A stretch of 64,000 bases of DNA, from NCBI GenBank assembly GCA_046952735.1, contig JBKUJR010000003.1, forward strand, positions 37,510 through 101,509. Reading direction: 5' to 3'. This DNA comes from Egerieisoma sp046952735. Lineage in GTDB: Bacteria > Bacillota > Clostridia > UBA1212 > UBA1255. Every line of letters begins with the position of its first letter. The stretch's first letter is position 1. Shown one piece after another: positions 8,961 through 17,791 of the stretch. A program made the position numbers and the translations under genes. The notes under the pieces were generated by a model, which was given only the letters and a program-made list of their open reading frames with translations, had not been told where the DNA came from and searched no databases.

Positions 8961-10094
8961 ATGGAATCGCAGAAGGGGGGAGATTTCATAGAAGAGAAGC
9001 AACTGGCGGAAATCGTCGACCGCAGACTGGCATCCCATATGGATATGACGCGGGAATACAGTGATGCGGAATTGAAAAATATGATCGGATCCTGTATCGA
9101 TGAACTGGAACAAAGGATTCCGATGATGCGCTTTAGCCGGGAAAGCCTGCTTGCCGCTGTTTTTAATGGAAGACGCAGAATGGGCATGATTCAGCCTTAT
9201 ATGGAAGATCCATCTGTAAATGAAATTATGATCAATGGGACGGACGGAATTTTCATCGAGAAAAACGGCGCGCTATTAGAATGTGAAGAAAGATACAATA
9301 ATAAAGAAGAACTTTTTCATCACATCCAATCGATGCTCTCCTGGGCGAACCGGACGGTAAATGAAAGCAATCCGATCGTAGATGCCCGGCTTTCCAGCGG
9401 GGCAAGAATCAATGTGGTATTGAATCCTGCCGCGATCAACGGACCGATCGTCACGATTCGGAAATTTGCGCAGCGGCAATACACGATGACTGATTTTGTG
9501 AACAACGGAACGCTGCCGCAGAGGATAGCCGATTATCTGGAATATGCGGTGCTGAACGGAAGAAGCATCCTGATTTCAGGGGGAACCTCCTCCGGAAAAA
9601 CCACATTTATGAATCTGCTTGCATCTTTCCTTCCGGGGGATCAGAGAATCATTACGATAGAGGATTCCGCAGAACTCAGGCTGCCGCAGAAAAATGTCGT
9701 CCGGCTGGAAACGAGAAATGCAAATACGGAGGGACACGGTGAAATCAAAATGCGCGCTTTGATCAAGACTGCGCTGCGGATGCGCCCTGACAGACTGATT
9801 ATCGGAGAGGTACGGGATGAAAGCGCGCTGGACCTGCTCACAGCAATGTGTACGGGACATCGCGGCTCCATGTCTACGGTCCATGCCAATTCTGCGGAGG
9901 ATACGCTTGTCCGGCTGGAAACGATGGCATTATGGGAAGGCCATGTCAACGCCGCCGCAATCCGGCGTATGATCGCTTCCGGGGTCGATCTGATCGTATA
10001 CCTGGAACGAAACAAGCATGGCCGATGTGTCAAAGAATTAGCGGAGGTAAGAGGAAATGATGGGGAGAAAGTCCTTCTGGAAAGAATTTTCTGA
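8961..10094 (+). CDS. tadA: Tad/Flp pilus assembly ATPase TadA (CpaF family)
   Basis: A hexameric secretion ATPase that powers type IVb (tight adherence) pilus assembly at the inner face of the membrane. It has Walker A GGTSSGKTTF at about residues 205-215, the Asp box TIEDSAELR, Walker B-like RLIIGEVRDESALDLL and the His box STVHANSAEDTL. Length (377 aa) fits CpaF/TadA without an added N-terminal domain. ATG 8961 has no ribosome binding site and sits next to the -10 box. A very strong AAGGGGGGAG lies inside the coding region (8973-8982), followed 5 bases later by an in-frame ATA, so the true start is uncertain. It overlaps tadB by 38 bases. Confidence 0.93.
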   Translation: MESQKGGDFIEEKQLAEIVDRRLASHMDMTREYSDAELKNMIGSCIDELEQRIPMMRFSRESLLAAVFNGRRRMGMIQPYMEDPSVNEIMINGTDGIFIEKNGALLECEERYNNKEELFHHIQSMLSWANRTVNESNPIVDARLSSGARINVVLNPAAINGPIVTIRKFAQRQYTMTDFVNNGTLPQRIADYLEYAVLNGRSILISGGTSSGKTTFMNLLASFLPGDQRIITIEDSAELRLPQKNVVRLETRNANTEGHGEIKMRALIKTALRMRPDRLIIGEVRDESALDLLTAMCTGHRGSMSTVHANSAEDTLVRLETMALWEGHVNAAAIRRMIASGVDLIVYLERNKHGRCVKELAEVRGNDGEKVLLERIF

Positions 10095-10806
10095 TGTTGT
10101 TCAAAAGCAGGCGCTGCTTGCTTACCTTGTGATTTATTGTATCGCGGCTGTTTTGCTGACAAGAGCCTTTTTCGAGCGGTGGGACGTATCGTTACTGCTT
10201 CTGGTGTGCGGCCTTCCCGTTTTCATTCGGAAAAGCAGGCGCTATCTCGCTGCCTGCAGGCAAACGCGTGCCGAGACGGAATTTTACAGGATGCTGCGGC
10301 AAGTATCGATGTCCCTTTCTGCGGGAGCCACTCTGGAAAACGCGGTCCGGGAAACGGCATTTGCCGACCGGAAAGATTATAAAGTTATCGGGGGAGAATT
10401 GGAACGCGTATACAGGATGCTGAAGAATCATTATCCGCCTGAATATGCATTTCGAATTTTTGCACAGCGCTGCGGAAATCGGGAAATCCTTGCGTTCAGC
10501 GAAGTGCTTTCGGCCGGGATCCCGGCGGGAATCAATCTGGCGCAGCTCATCCGATATCTTTCTTCCACATTCCGTTTAAAAGCAGATGTGGAGCAGGAAA
10601 TCAGAAAGCTGCTGAATGCTCCTAAGTATAATAACAGGATTATCATGATCATGCCGGTAGTCTGCATTTTTCTATTCCGGAAGGTTGCGCCGTCTTATTT
10701 GGAACCACTATATCACGGTACGGGAAGAATCATAATGGTCATCGTTTTTATATTGCTTTTCGCTGCGTGGTGGATCGGAGACCGTCTAAGCGATATACGC
10801 TATTGA
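10057..10806 (+). CDS. tadB: Pilus assembly membrane protein TadB-like (T2SSF domain)
   Basis: A 249-aa membrane platform protein of the Tad pilus. Two N-terminal hydrophobic segments (residues ~15-50) are followed by a cytoplasmic helical T2SSF domain (EFYRMLRQVSMSLSAGATLE, then AFRIFAQRCGNREILAFSEVL) and two C-terminal membrane segments. The start overlaps the end of tadA and is preceded by a purine-rich GGAGGTAAGAGG. Position between TadA and TadC supports the assignment; TadB and TadC are hard to tell apart by sequence alone. Confidence 0.86.
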   Translation: MMGRKSFWKEFSDVVQKQALLAYLVIYCIAAVLLTRAFFERWDVSLLLLVCGLPVFIRKSRRYLAACRQTRAETEFYRMLRQVSMSLSAGATLENAVRETAFADRKDYKVIGGELERVYRMLKNHYPPEYAFRIFAQRCGNREILAFSEVLSAGIPAGINLAQLIRYLSSTFRLKADVEQEIRKLLNAPKYNNRIIMIMPVVCIFLFRKVAPSYLEPLYHGTGRIIMVIVFILLFAAWWIGDRLSDIRY

Positions 10807-10830
10807 TTTCAAAAATAAGGGGGAGTTTTT

Positions 10831-11451
10831 TTGAAACACAGAATCATTATCATTATCGTAAGCCTGCTCTTGTTTTTTCTGACAAGCGCCGCGAAAGAAA
10901 GCTGGCTTTTCCGGATTCTTGCTGCAACAATAGGCGGCGCTGCCGCATATGGTATTCTTTTATTACAGGCAAGAAGAAAAGAACAGATCAGAAACAGAAG
11001 CTATGATATGGACTTGCCTGACTTCATGATCCATATCGCTATGTTTACGGAAGCCGGCCTCAATATCTGGGATGCGATCGAACGCGCGGCAGGTACCGGC
11101 AGCCCGGATCGCCCTCTGTATAAAGATATCGCCGGCGCGTATGAACGCGTTAGAAAGGGGTCTGCAAAAGACCTCATGGCTTCTTTTGAAGAGCTGGCGG
11201 AACAGCGGCGATCCGCCTCGCTGAGTAATTTTTGTACGATGGTGATACAAAACGTCAGAAAAGGGAGCGGAGAGCTCAGTTCGTTTTTTACGTCGCAAGC
11301 GCAAATTTATCGAAACGAAAGACGCCGCACGGCCGGCAAACTTGCAGATGAAGCGGCCACGCTTCTATTGCTTCCGTCTGCAATCGTATTGGTGGCATTG
11401 ATTTTGCTGCTCTTATCGCCGGCGATTCTGGAAATGTTCGGCGGCTTCTGA
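10831..11451 (+). CDS. tadC: Pilus assembly membrane protein TadC-like (T2SSF domain)
   Basis: The second platform protein of the Tad system, 206 aa. It starts at TTG 10831 after a strong GGGGGAG. The N-terminal hydrophobic stretch (residues ~3-45) is followed by the T2SSF helical domain (DLPDFMIHIAMFTEAGLNIW, FEELAEQRRSASLSNFC, VRKGSGELSSFF) and a C-terminal membrane segment (LLLPSAIVLVALILLLLSPA). It is shorter than typical TadC (~280-300 aa), as is common in Clostridia. It sits 24 bases after tadB in the same operon. Confidence 0.85.
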   Translation: MKHRIIIIIVSLLLFFLTSAAKESWLFRILAATIGGAAAYGILLLQARRKEQIRNRSYDMDLPDFMIHIAMFTEAGLNIWDAIERAAGTGSPDRPLYKDIAGAYERVRKGSAKDLMASFEELAEQRRSASLSNFCTMVIQNVRKGSGELSSFFTSQAQIYRNERRRTAGKLADEAATLLLLPSAIVLVALILLLLSPAILEMFGGF

Positions 11452-11490
11452 GCTGCCGATCTCTAAAATATAATAAAAGGGGAGATTTAT

Positions 11491-11730
11491 ATGTATCTTT
11501 ATTTTAAATTATTTATTAAACCGCACATTCTCAGAGGAGGCAATAATCCAATCGGCTTTTTCCGCAGGTTCCTCCGGGATGAAACAGGTATGGGAACGCT
11601 GGAAATTATAATTATTATAGCGGTTCTTGTAGCGCTGGCACTCGTTTTCCGAAATTTTATCATGGATATGGCGGGGATGATTTTCGATAAAATCAAAGCC
11701 AAGACAGATGCGACGATCAATACGCTCTGA
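11491..11730 (+). CDS. Flp-type (type IVb) pilin-like protein
   Basis: A 79-aa protein with a 30-residue basic leader, the sequence DETGMGTLEI and a long hydrophobic helix (IIIIIAVLVALALVFRNFI). This matches the Flp1-like type IVb pilin pattern: a Gly-x-x-x-x-Glu-like processing region followed by the polymerising helix. GGGGAG lies 9 bases before the ATG. It is probably the structural subunit moved by the TadABC machinery. The gene for the processing peptidase (TadV/CpaA type) is not in the window. Confidence 0.8.
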   Translation: MYLYFKLFIKPHILRGGNNPIGFFRRFLRDETGMGTLEIIIIIAVLVALALVFRNFIMDMAGMIFDKIKAKTDATINTL

Positions 11731-11744
11731 AACGCGAGGCAGCC

Positions 11745-12944
11745 ATGAAAATCAATAAAGAACGAACCGGCTGCGGATTGTCCGTGCGCACGGATTTGTC
11801 CGCAGCCGCGCTGAAAGAAAAAATGAATTATGCGGCGGAATGCATCGACGGGATCTTTGTGCCGTCGGAAGTAGTATGGGAAGGGGACCGCTATGCATTT
11901 TACATCAGTCACAGACAATCCTTAAAAGAATATATTTATGAAAATGGAATCAGGCTGGAAGATTTTATAATGCTGATCCGTCAAATCAGCCTGTTGTTTT
12001 CAAAAGCGTCCGAACACGGAATCGCGCCGCATGAATTTATTTTTGATTACGAATGTATTTTTATAGGCAGTTCCTTTTCCGATCTCGAATTTATTTATGC
12101 GCCTGATTCCGATGCGTATAAAGACGGCGCCGTTGTATATAATAAATGCAGTGATATGGCCGCAATTGTTTCTCTGCATATCGAATACGGCAATTCTGAG
12201 CAGATAGAAAAAATGGAGGCGGCAGTCACGGAAGCGCTTCGCATTCTATCTGACTGGGAAACAATGTTAACGGCAGAAACTTGTATTTTTCCGAAAGAGC
12301 AGGTTTTGCCGCTTCTGGAACAATGGAGCAGCAGAAAACATGCGAATCGATTAGTTTCTACCTGGTTCCCGTTTGCTGCCTTTGAATGCGGCGCTGCTTG
12401 CGTTCTGGCGGGCAGGCTGATTATGCAACGGGGCGAATCCGTCAACGCTTTTCTGGCCGCCGTATGGCTCGTGCTGATGCTCTGTATCGGATACTTGCTC
12501 CTGCCGGAGAAAAAGCCGGAGACTCATAAAGATAAAAAAGAAACATATAAATACAATACGCGAGAAATACGTAACAGGATCGGAGAAATCCGAAGGATTT
12601 TCCGGAAGGTGACAAACAGGAAAGAGGTCTGTGAAATGGAATTAAACGGGGACATGCTGCTAAAGGGCGTAAAATATACGATCAATGAAGAAGCTTATGA
12701 TGAAATCCATATTGGAAGAGACGACACCTGGGCCGATATTCCGGTGGGACTGACCTTCGTAAGCAGAAAGCATGCGATGCTTTATAAACAAAACGATAAA
12801 TGGTATATCAAAGATTTAAAATCTACGAACGGCACTTTTGTAAATGGTGCGAAAATTGCCCCGGAACAGCCGTTATCATTGAAAAACGGGAGCGAGATCA
12901 GTCTGGGGATTCCGGAATCGAAATTCATTTTCCGCTTGCCCTAA
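11745..12944 (+). CDS. FHA-domain protein with DUF6382-like N-terminal region
   Basis: A 399-aa protein. The N-terminal ~170 residues resemble the DUF6382 region found in clostridial tad loci. Two hydrophobic segments follow at about residues 205-245 (WFPFAAFECGAACVLAG and AFLAAVWLVLMLCIGYLLL), then a basic linker, then a C-terminal FHA domain (~315-395) with SRKHAML and KDLKSTNGTFVNG, the phosphothreonine-binding signature. The N-terminal and FHA regions probably both face the cytosol. Such proteins can couple Ser/Thr phosphorylation to the secretion machine, but no kinase gene is nearby. It follows the pilin by 14 bases. Confidence 0.85.
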   Translation: MKINKERTGCGLSVRTDLSAAALKEKMNYAAECIDGIFVPSEVVWEGDRYAFYISHRQSLKEYIYENGIRLEDFIMLIRQISLLFSKASEHGIAPHEFIFDYECIFIGSSFSDLEFIYAPDSDAYKDGAVVYNKCSDMAAIVSLHIEYGNSEQIEKMEAAVTEALRILSDWETMLTAETCIFPKEQVLPLLEQWSSRKHANRLVSTWFPFAAFECGAACVLAGRLIMQRGESVNAFLAAVWLVLMLCIGYLLLPEKKPETHKDKKETYKYNTREIRNRIGEIRRIFRKVTNRKEVCEMELNGDMLLKGVKYTINEEAYDEIHIGRDDTWADIPVGLTFVSRKHAMLYKQNDKWYIKDLKSTNGTFVNGAKIAPEQPLSLKNGSEISLGIPESKFIFRLP

Positions 12945-13001
12945 AAGCACTATTATGGTAATATTAGACAGAAAATCATTGGTATTCGGGGTGCATCGGA
13001 T

Positions 13002-14024
13002 TTGAGCCTTTTTAAGCAAAATATTGCAATAGATCTTGGTACGGCGACTGTGCTGGTCAGCGTGGGCGATAAAGGAGTCGTAATTAAAGAGCCTTCTATC
13101 GTAGCGGTTAAGGAAGGGACAAGCGAGGTAATCGCGATCGGCGAGGAAGCCCGTCTGATGATGGGCAGGACGCCGTTCGATATTACAACGGTGCGTCCCG
13201 TACAGAACGGCGTCATTTCCAGCTATACGATCACCAGAAAGATGATTGCATATTATTTGAATAAAGCAATTACAAATCCGCTCGCCAGAAAATTTAAGCC
13301 TGACGTGCTCGTTTGTATCCCCAGCAACACGACAAACGTAGAAAAGCGGGCTGTTTATCAGGCCTCGATCAGCGCCGGGGCGGGGCGGGTATTTCTTGTG
13401 GAAGAGCCTCTGGCAGCAGCTGTAGGCGCCGGACTGGATATTTCCCGTCCTACCGGCAATATGATTATCGATGTGGGGGGCGGCACCACGGATATCGCCG
13501 TTATTTCCTATGAGGGAATCGTAAATAGCAAAAGCGTGCGTATCGCCGGCGATACGTTTGATGATACGATCAAAAGTTATCTTAAGAAGAAGCACAACCT
13601 TATGATCGGAGATAGTACGGCAGAAGAGATCAAAATAGAAGTGGGCTGTCTCTATCATGGAGCGAAGAAGGGTTCTATAGAAATCAGGGGAAGCGATCTG
13701 ATCACAGGCCTGCCGAGCGAACGCGTCGTAACGTCGGAAGAAATCCTGGAGCCGCTGATCGATACTGCTGTGCCGATTCTGGACGGAATCCATGCCGTAC
13801 TTGAAGAAACCCCGCCGGAGTTAGCTGCGGATATTTATTGCAAAGGAATTATCATGACAGGCGGAGGAGCGCAGATCGCGGGCTTCGACGAATTGATTCG
13901 TAAAAGCACGGGCGTCGATGTCATGCTGGCTGAAAATCCGCAGTATTGTGTCGTACAAGGCTCCATTCAGATATTGAACGACATGGACAACGATAAAAAA
14001 CGTAAGTATGCGATCACGAGATAA
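13002..14024 (+). CDS. mreB: Rod-shape-determining actin homologue MreB/Mbl
   Basis: A 340-aa cytoskeletal ATPase that guides peripheral cell-wall synthesis. It has the phosphate 1 motif IAIDLGTATVLV, VCIPSNTT, the phosphate 2 motif IIDVGGGTTDIAVIS, and the adenosine motif GIIMTGGGAQIAGFD. The start is TTG 13002 (product begins SLFKQNIAIDLG); the ribosome binding site is weak (GGGG at 12988-12991). It lies 57 bases after the FHA gene, with no mreC/mreD beside it. This is probably a paralogue (Mbl/MreBH type) rather than the mreBCD copy. Confidence 0.92.
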   Translation: MSLFKQNIAIDLGTATVLVSVGDKGVVIKEPSIVAVKEGTSEVIAIGEEARLMMGRTPFDITTVRPVQNGVISSYTITRKMIAYYLNKAITNPLARKFKPDVLVCIPSNTTNVEKRAVYQASISAGAGRVFLVEEPLAAAVGAGLDISRPTGNMIIDVGGGTTDIAVISYEGIVNSKSVRIAGDTFDDTIKSYLKKKHNLMIGDSTAEEIKIEVGCLYHGAKKGSIEIRGSDLITGLPSERVVTSEEILEPLIDTAVPILDGIHAVLEETPPELAADIYCKGIIMTGGGAQIAGFDELIRKSTGVDVMLAENPQYCVVQGSIQILNDMDNDKKRKYAITR

Positions 14025-14059
14025 TACGGAACACGTTGGCGAGAGAATCTCTTTTCTGA

Positions 14060-15442
14060 TCAATCGCAGGTTTCTAAGATTTTTTTGATCACCTTATTGA
14101 CGTCTCCGGCGCCTAACGTGATGGCGATATCGCCGTCTGCGGCACAGGCTTTCACATAATCTGCAATTTCATCGAAATCAGAGATATATTTCGCATTTAC
14201 GCCGTTCTTCGTGAAATATTCCGCCATCGAAAGGCCGGAAATTGTTCCGGGGTCTTTTTCCCGTGCGGAATAGATGTCGGTAACGATAACCTGATCCGCT
14301 TCCTTCAATACTTTTGTAAATTCACTGAGAAAGATCCTGGCACGCGAATAAGTGTGCGGCTGGAAAATTGCATAGAGTTTATTTCCCGGGCGGATCGTGC
14401 TACGCGCGGCTGCAAGCGTTGCGGCAATTTCCGTAGGATGATGGGCATAATCGTCTACTATTGCAGCGCCATGGTACGTGCCTTTCTTTTCAAAACGCCT
14501 TCCTGTACCGTGAAAGGCATCTAAACCAGCTGCAATGCTCTCAGCCGAACAGCCAAGGCGGATCGCTGCTGCTGCTGCTGCGAGGGAATTCGATACATTA
14601 TGTAATCCCGGCACATGCAAAAAAATATCATGCAGCGGCTGCCCGCTTTCAAACAGCGTATAGGAGGTTCCTTCTTCAGAATATTGGATGTTGCCTGCAT
14701 AATACGATGCGGACGGATCGTTGATGCTGTAAAAGTAAACCGGACAATTTGCCGCCGCAGCGATTTCGCGGGCGAGATCATTGTCCGCGCAAACAACCAG
14801 GAAGCCCTGGGGAGCACAAGAAGAAGCAAATTTTGAAAAAGCTGTTTTGATATGGCCCAGATCTTTGTAATAATCCAGATGTTCGGCCTCGACGTTCAAT
14901 ATGATTCCGCCGTATGGATGGATGTTGAGGAAGTTTTCATGGTACTCGCATGCTTCCGTGATAAAATAATCGCTGTGGGAAGCAAGCACGTTGCTTCCGA
15001 TCCGGGGAAAAACTCCGCCGATATGGATGCTCGGCTCTTTTCCGGCGGAGAGCACGATCGAGCTCAGCATGGAAGTGGTAGACGTCTTGCCGTGCGTGCC
15101 TGCCACAGCCACGGAATATTTATAATGGGCGGCGATTTTACCGAGATAGACGCCTCTTTCTACAACCGGAATTTTTCTGCGCCGCGCTTCGGCAAGCTCC
15201 GGATTCGAATCCGGTACAGCCAGCGTATATACGACCAAGGAAATATCATCCGTAATGTTTTCAGGAATCTGGGAGGAATAAATCCGGATCCCTTTTGTTC
15301 TCAGGTATTTTAATTTATCGGAATCCGTCCGGTCGGACCCGCTGACCAAATAGCCCTGTTTTGCGGCCAATTCGGCAAGCCCGCTCATACTCGAACCGCC
15401 GATCCCGATAAAATGTATATGCTCATGTTTTGTTTGATTCAT
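14060..15442 (-). CDS. murC: UDP-N-acetylmuramate--L-alanine ligase MurC
   Basis: Adds L-alanine to UDP-MurNAc, the first amino acid of the peptidoglycan stem. The 460-aa protein has the N-terminal Rossmann motif HFIGIGGSSMSGLAE, ATP loop AVAGTHGKTSTTSML (residues ~108-122), the central EACEYHENFL block, GRRFEKKG and VDDYAHHPTEI in the C-terminal domain. All are diagnostic of MurC. AAAGGAG precedes the ATG at 15442. It is convergent with mreB, 35 bases apart. Confidence 0.96.
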   Translation of the reverse strand: MNQTKHEHIHFIGIGGSSMSGLAELAAKQGYLVSGSDRTDSDKLKYLRTKGIRIYSSQIPENITDDISLVVYTLAVPDSNPELAEARRRKIPVVERGVYLGKIAAHYKYSVAVAGTHGKTSTTSMLSSIVLSAGKEPSIHIGGVFPRIGSNVLASHSDYFITEACEYHENFLNIHPYGGIILNVEAEHLDYYKDLGHIKTAFSKFASSCAPQGFLVVCADNDLAREIAAAANCPVYFYSINDPSASYYAGNIQYSEEGTSYTLFESGQPLHDIFLHVPGLHNVSNSLAAAAAAIRLGCSAESIAAGLDAFHGTGRRFEKKGTYHGAAIVDDYAHHPTEIAATLAAARSTIRPGNKLYAIFQPHTYSRARIFLSEFTKVLKEADQVIVTDIYSAREKDPGTISGLSMAEYFTKNGVNAKYISDFDEIADYVKACAADGDIAITLGAGDVNKVIKKILETCD

Positions 15443-15568
15443 ACTGAACGCTCCTTTACAATAAAGAATATGTCGGAACAGGGCTAAAGTATAACATATG
15501 GCTTTTATATTTTCTATTGATTTTTAAAGCGCGAATATCTATCCTTGTGTCGAATCCGAATCGGGAGA

Positions 15569-15597
15569 TTGCGTTAATCGTTTCGCGATGGTATAAT
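15569..15597 (+). promoter_or_regulatory. Promoter for the 15654-18879 operon
   Basis: TTGCGT (15569-15574) and a consensus TATAAT (15592-15597) spaced by 17 bases, about 50 bases before the start of the membrane-protein gene. Confidence 0.65.
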
Positions 15598-15653
15598 CAT
15601 CACGATCAAATTTTTGACTTTATAAGAGACGTAAGAATTACGGGAGTAGTATT

Positions 15654-16652
15654 ATGGATTCGATACGTGATTTTTTTAGCAGAATAAAAAAAAGGCCTGC
15701 CATTTATCTGGTGATGCTGGCGCTGACGATAGTCTTCAGTGCGGCGGAAGCCTATAATCCGGTGATCAGAAAATACGGTTCTTTTGGATATGTCTTTCAA
15801 CATAATTATATGAAAACACTCTCCGGATGGGTCGGAAAGGCCGATAAGTTTTTTGAAACGGGCGCAGGCGCATATTTTTATATCATGATCGCGGTTTTAT
15901 GTATTTTCGCACTTTCAGCGATCGTATCGGTCGTATTTTCGGGCTATATCAATGTGCTGATGTCTGCTGTCGAGGGGAAAGAAAAAAAACGCGGCGAATT
16001 CAAATATGGAATCAAACGGAACTTTTTGAAAATTACGTTATATATTTTTACTGCGGTCGTTCTTTGCACCCTGTTTTTTTTCCTGTTGATCTATTCCGTC
16101 ATTCCGGCGGTCTCTATGCTGATGATGTTTTTTGACGGAAATACGGGCGTTATCTTTACAATGCTGCTTCTTTGCGTATTGACCGTTGCCGTAATGCTGC
16201 TGGCAATTGTTTTTTACGGAATGTATTTTTCTTATATTTTACCGTCGATCGCCGGATTTCAGAAAGGCTGTGTCCGTGCGGGAATCAAGATGACGCACAC
16301 GTACTGCTGGTATCTGCTGCCAAAGACCGCTTTGTTTTTGTTTCTGGCCGCGCTGCTCCGCGCTGCGCTTTTTGCCGTCCATTATGGCCATCAATCGGTT
16401 GCTCTCAGCGTAATCGTGCTGTTGATTACCGCATTGTTACGATCCTTTTTATATTATATTTACCTGTACTTTGTTTTTAATACTTTTGTCGCAATGCGCG
16501 ATGACCTGTACCCTGACTATTATGAAGAGGAAATACCGGCGCCACCGCAGCAGACGCCGCGGCGCAGAACCGTGAAAGCAGACCCGGAGGCGCGCCTTGC
16601 AGTCAAATCTGAAAAAAACGAAGACGATTACGACGATTCCTTTGAACCATAA
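15654..16652 (+). CDS. Polytopic membrane protein of unknown function
   Basis: A 332-aa protein I do not recognise. It has about six hydrophobic segments: residues ~15-32, 70-95, 120-150, 165-195, 225-245 and 250-275. Short basic cytosolic loops (GKEKKRGEFKYGIKRNF) separate some of them. The C-terminal tail is soluble and rich in charged residues and proline (YYEEEIPAPPQQTPRRR), ending in an acidic stretch. The layout resembles clostridial DUF975-like or glycerophosphodiester-domain-less membrane proteins, but no motif settles this. It is first in an apparent operon with the foldase and queA. Confidence 0.75.
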   Translation: MDSIRDFFSRIKKRPAIYLVMLALTIVFSAAEAYNPVIRKYGSFGYVFQHNYMKTLSGWVGKADKFFETGAGAYFYIMIAVLCIFALSAIVSVVFSGYINVLMSAVEGKEKKRGEFKYGIKRNFLKITLYIFTAVVLCTLFFFLLIYSVIPAVSMLMMFFDGNTGVIFTMLLLCVLTVAVMLLAIVFYGMYFSYILPSIAGFQKGCVRAGIKMTHTYCWYLLPKTALFLFLAALLRAALFAVHYGHQSVALSVIVLLITALLRSFLYYIYLYFVFNTFVAMRDDLYPDYYEEEIPAPPQQTPRRRTVKADPEARLAVKSEKNEDDYDDSFEP

Positions 16653-16675
16653 GGGAAATTTTTACAAAAGAGAAA

Positions 16676-17791
16676 TTGGTGTTATTTATGAGTGCTTATA
16701 ATAAATTGCGTAAAAATGTAATTATATTGTCCTGCTGTATTCTTCTGGTGATTATAGCTTTCGTATGCGTTTCCTCCTTTTTGTCCGGCAGAAAAAAGGA
16801 AAAAAGCGATGCTGCGGAGAAACGGACGATTGCTTCGGTGGGAGATTTCAAAATCACAGAGAACCAATTTAAATTTTTTGCGCGGATCATTTTGAATCAG
16901 GAAGAAGATACGGTGAAAACGCTTTATACATCTTCCACGCTGTCGGATAAGGATGAGATTAAAAAGTATACGTCTAATTTCGCAAAAGAATATATCATAC
17001 GCGTTTGCGAGGCAAAAGCCGCCGGGATCTCGATTACGGAAGCGGAAGCGGCGCAGCTGGAAGCCCAGTTCGAATCCGATTATGAAAATGCAAAAACAGT
17101 AGATGGCAAAACCCTCGGCAAAGAAGAATTTTACAAGTATTATTATGGAATTGCGGAAGAAGAATACAAGGAATTTTGGCGAAACTGGTTTATTATCGAT
17201 AAATATACGACTCTTTGCGAACAGAGCGCGGATACTGGCGAGGAAGCGCAAAAGCAGGCATTTGAAGAATATTATGATTATCTCTATTCTTACAACACTT
17301 CTGTCATTCCCCTTTCCATAGATAGTTCTAATTCAAAGAAAGCGCAGACCGAGAAAGCGAATACGATTCTTGCATCTTATAATGAAGGCACGCCGTTTGC
17401 CGAGCTTCTGGAACAGAACAGTACGGATGAAGAATTGATCAAAACAAATGGCGTCATGAAATTTTACCCGGCAAACAAATACGAGTATAGTGAGGTTTAC
17501 GACTGGCTGCGCAGCTCCGAACCGGGAAATGCCGGCGTTGTTCAGACGGATACGGTTGTCTATGTAATCAGGCTGGACGGCATAACGGATTTTGAACAGC
17601 TGAAAAATACCGATACGATGATACAATGGACACGGACGTTCGGCGTCAACAGAGATTTGAGCGAGCTTTTAAATTCAGACAAGTATCATTATGAGGTCGA
17701 TGCGGCGGTGTATGATGCCCTGGATTTGAGCGGCATCCTCAAAGAAGCATATGATTATTGGAAAACGATATGGGAGAAGGATAATAAGTGA
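16676..17791 (+). CDS. Membrane-anchored SurA/PrsA-like peptidyl-prolyl isomerase family protein
   Basis: A 371-aa protein with one N-terminal membrane segment (VIILSCCILLVIIAFVCVSSFL) and an extracellular remainder. The segment after it (SVGDFKITENQFKFFARIIL ... AKEYIIRVCEAKAAGISIT) fits a SurA N-terminal chaperone fold. The region around residues 230-310 (GTPFAELLEQNSTD ... YVIRLDGITDF) fits a diverged parvulin domain. Isomerase activity is unproven because key parvulin residues are hard to place. The start is unclear: TTG 16676, GTG 16679 or ATG 16688. The last is the safest for the mature sequence but is 14 bases from AAGAGA. The stop overlaps the queA GTG. Confidence 0.78.
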   Translation: MVLFMSAYNKLRKNVIILSCCILLVIIAFVCVSSFLSGRKKEKSDAAEKRTIASVGDFKITENQFKFFARIILNQEEDTVKTLYTSSTLSDKDEIKKYTSNFAKEYIIRVCEAKAAGISITEAEAAQLEAQFESDYENAKTVDGKTLGKEEFYKYYYGIAEEEYKEFWRNWFIIDKYTTLCEQSADTGEEAQKQAFEEYYDYLYSYNTSVIPLSIDSSNSKKAQTEKANTILASYNEGTPFAELLEQNSTDEELIKTNGVMKFYPANKYEYSEVYDWLRSSEPGNAGVVQTDTVVYVIRLDGITDFEQLKNTDTMIQWTRTFGVNRDLSELLNSDKYHYEVDAAVYDALDLSGILKEAYDYWKTIWEKDNK

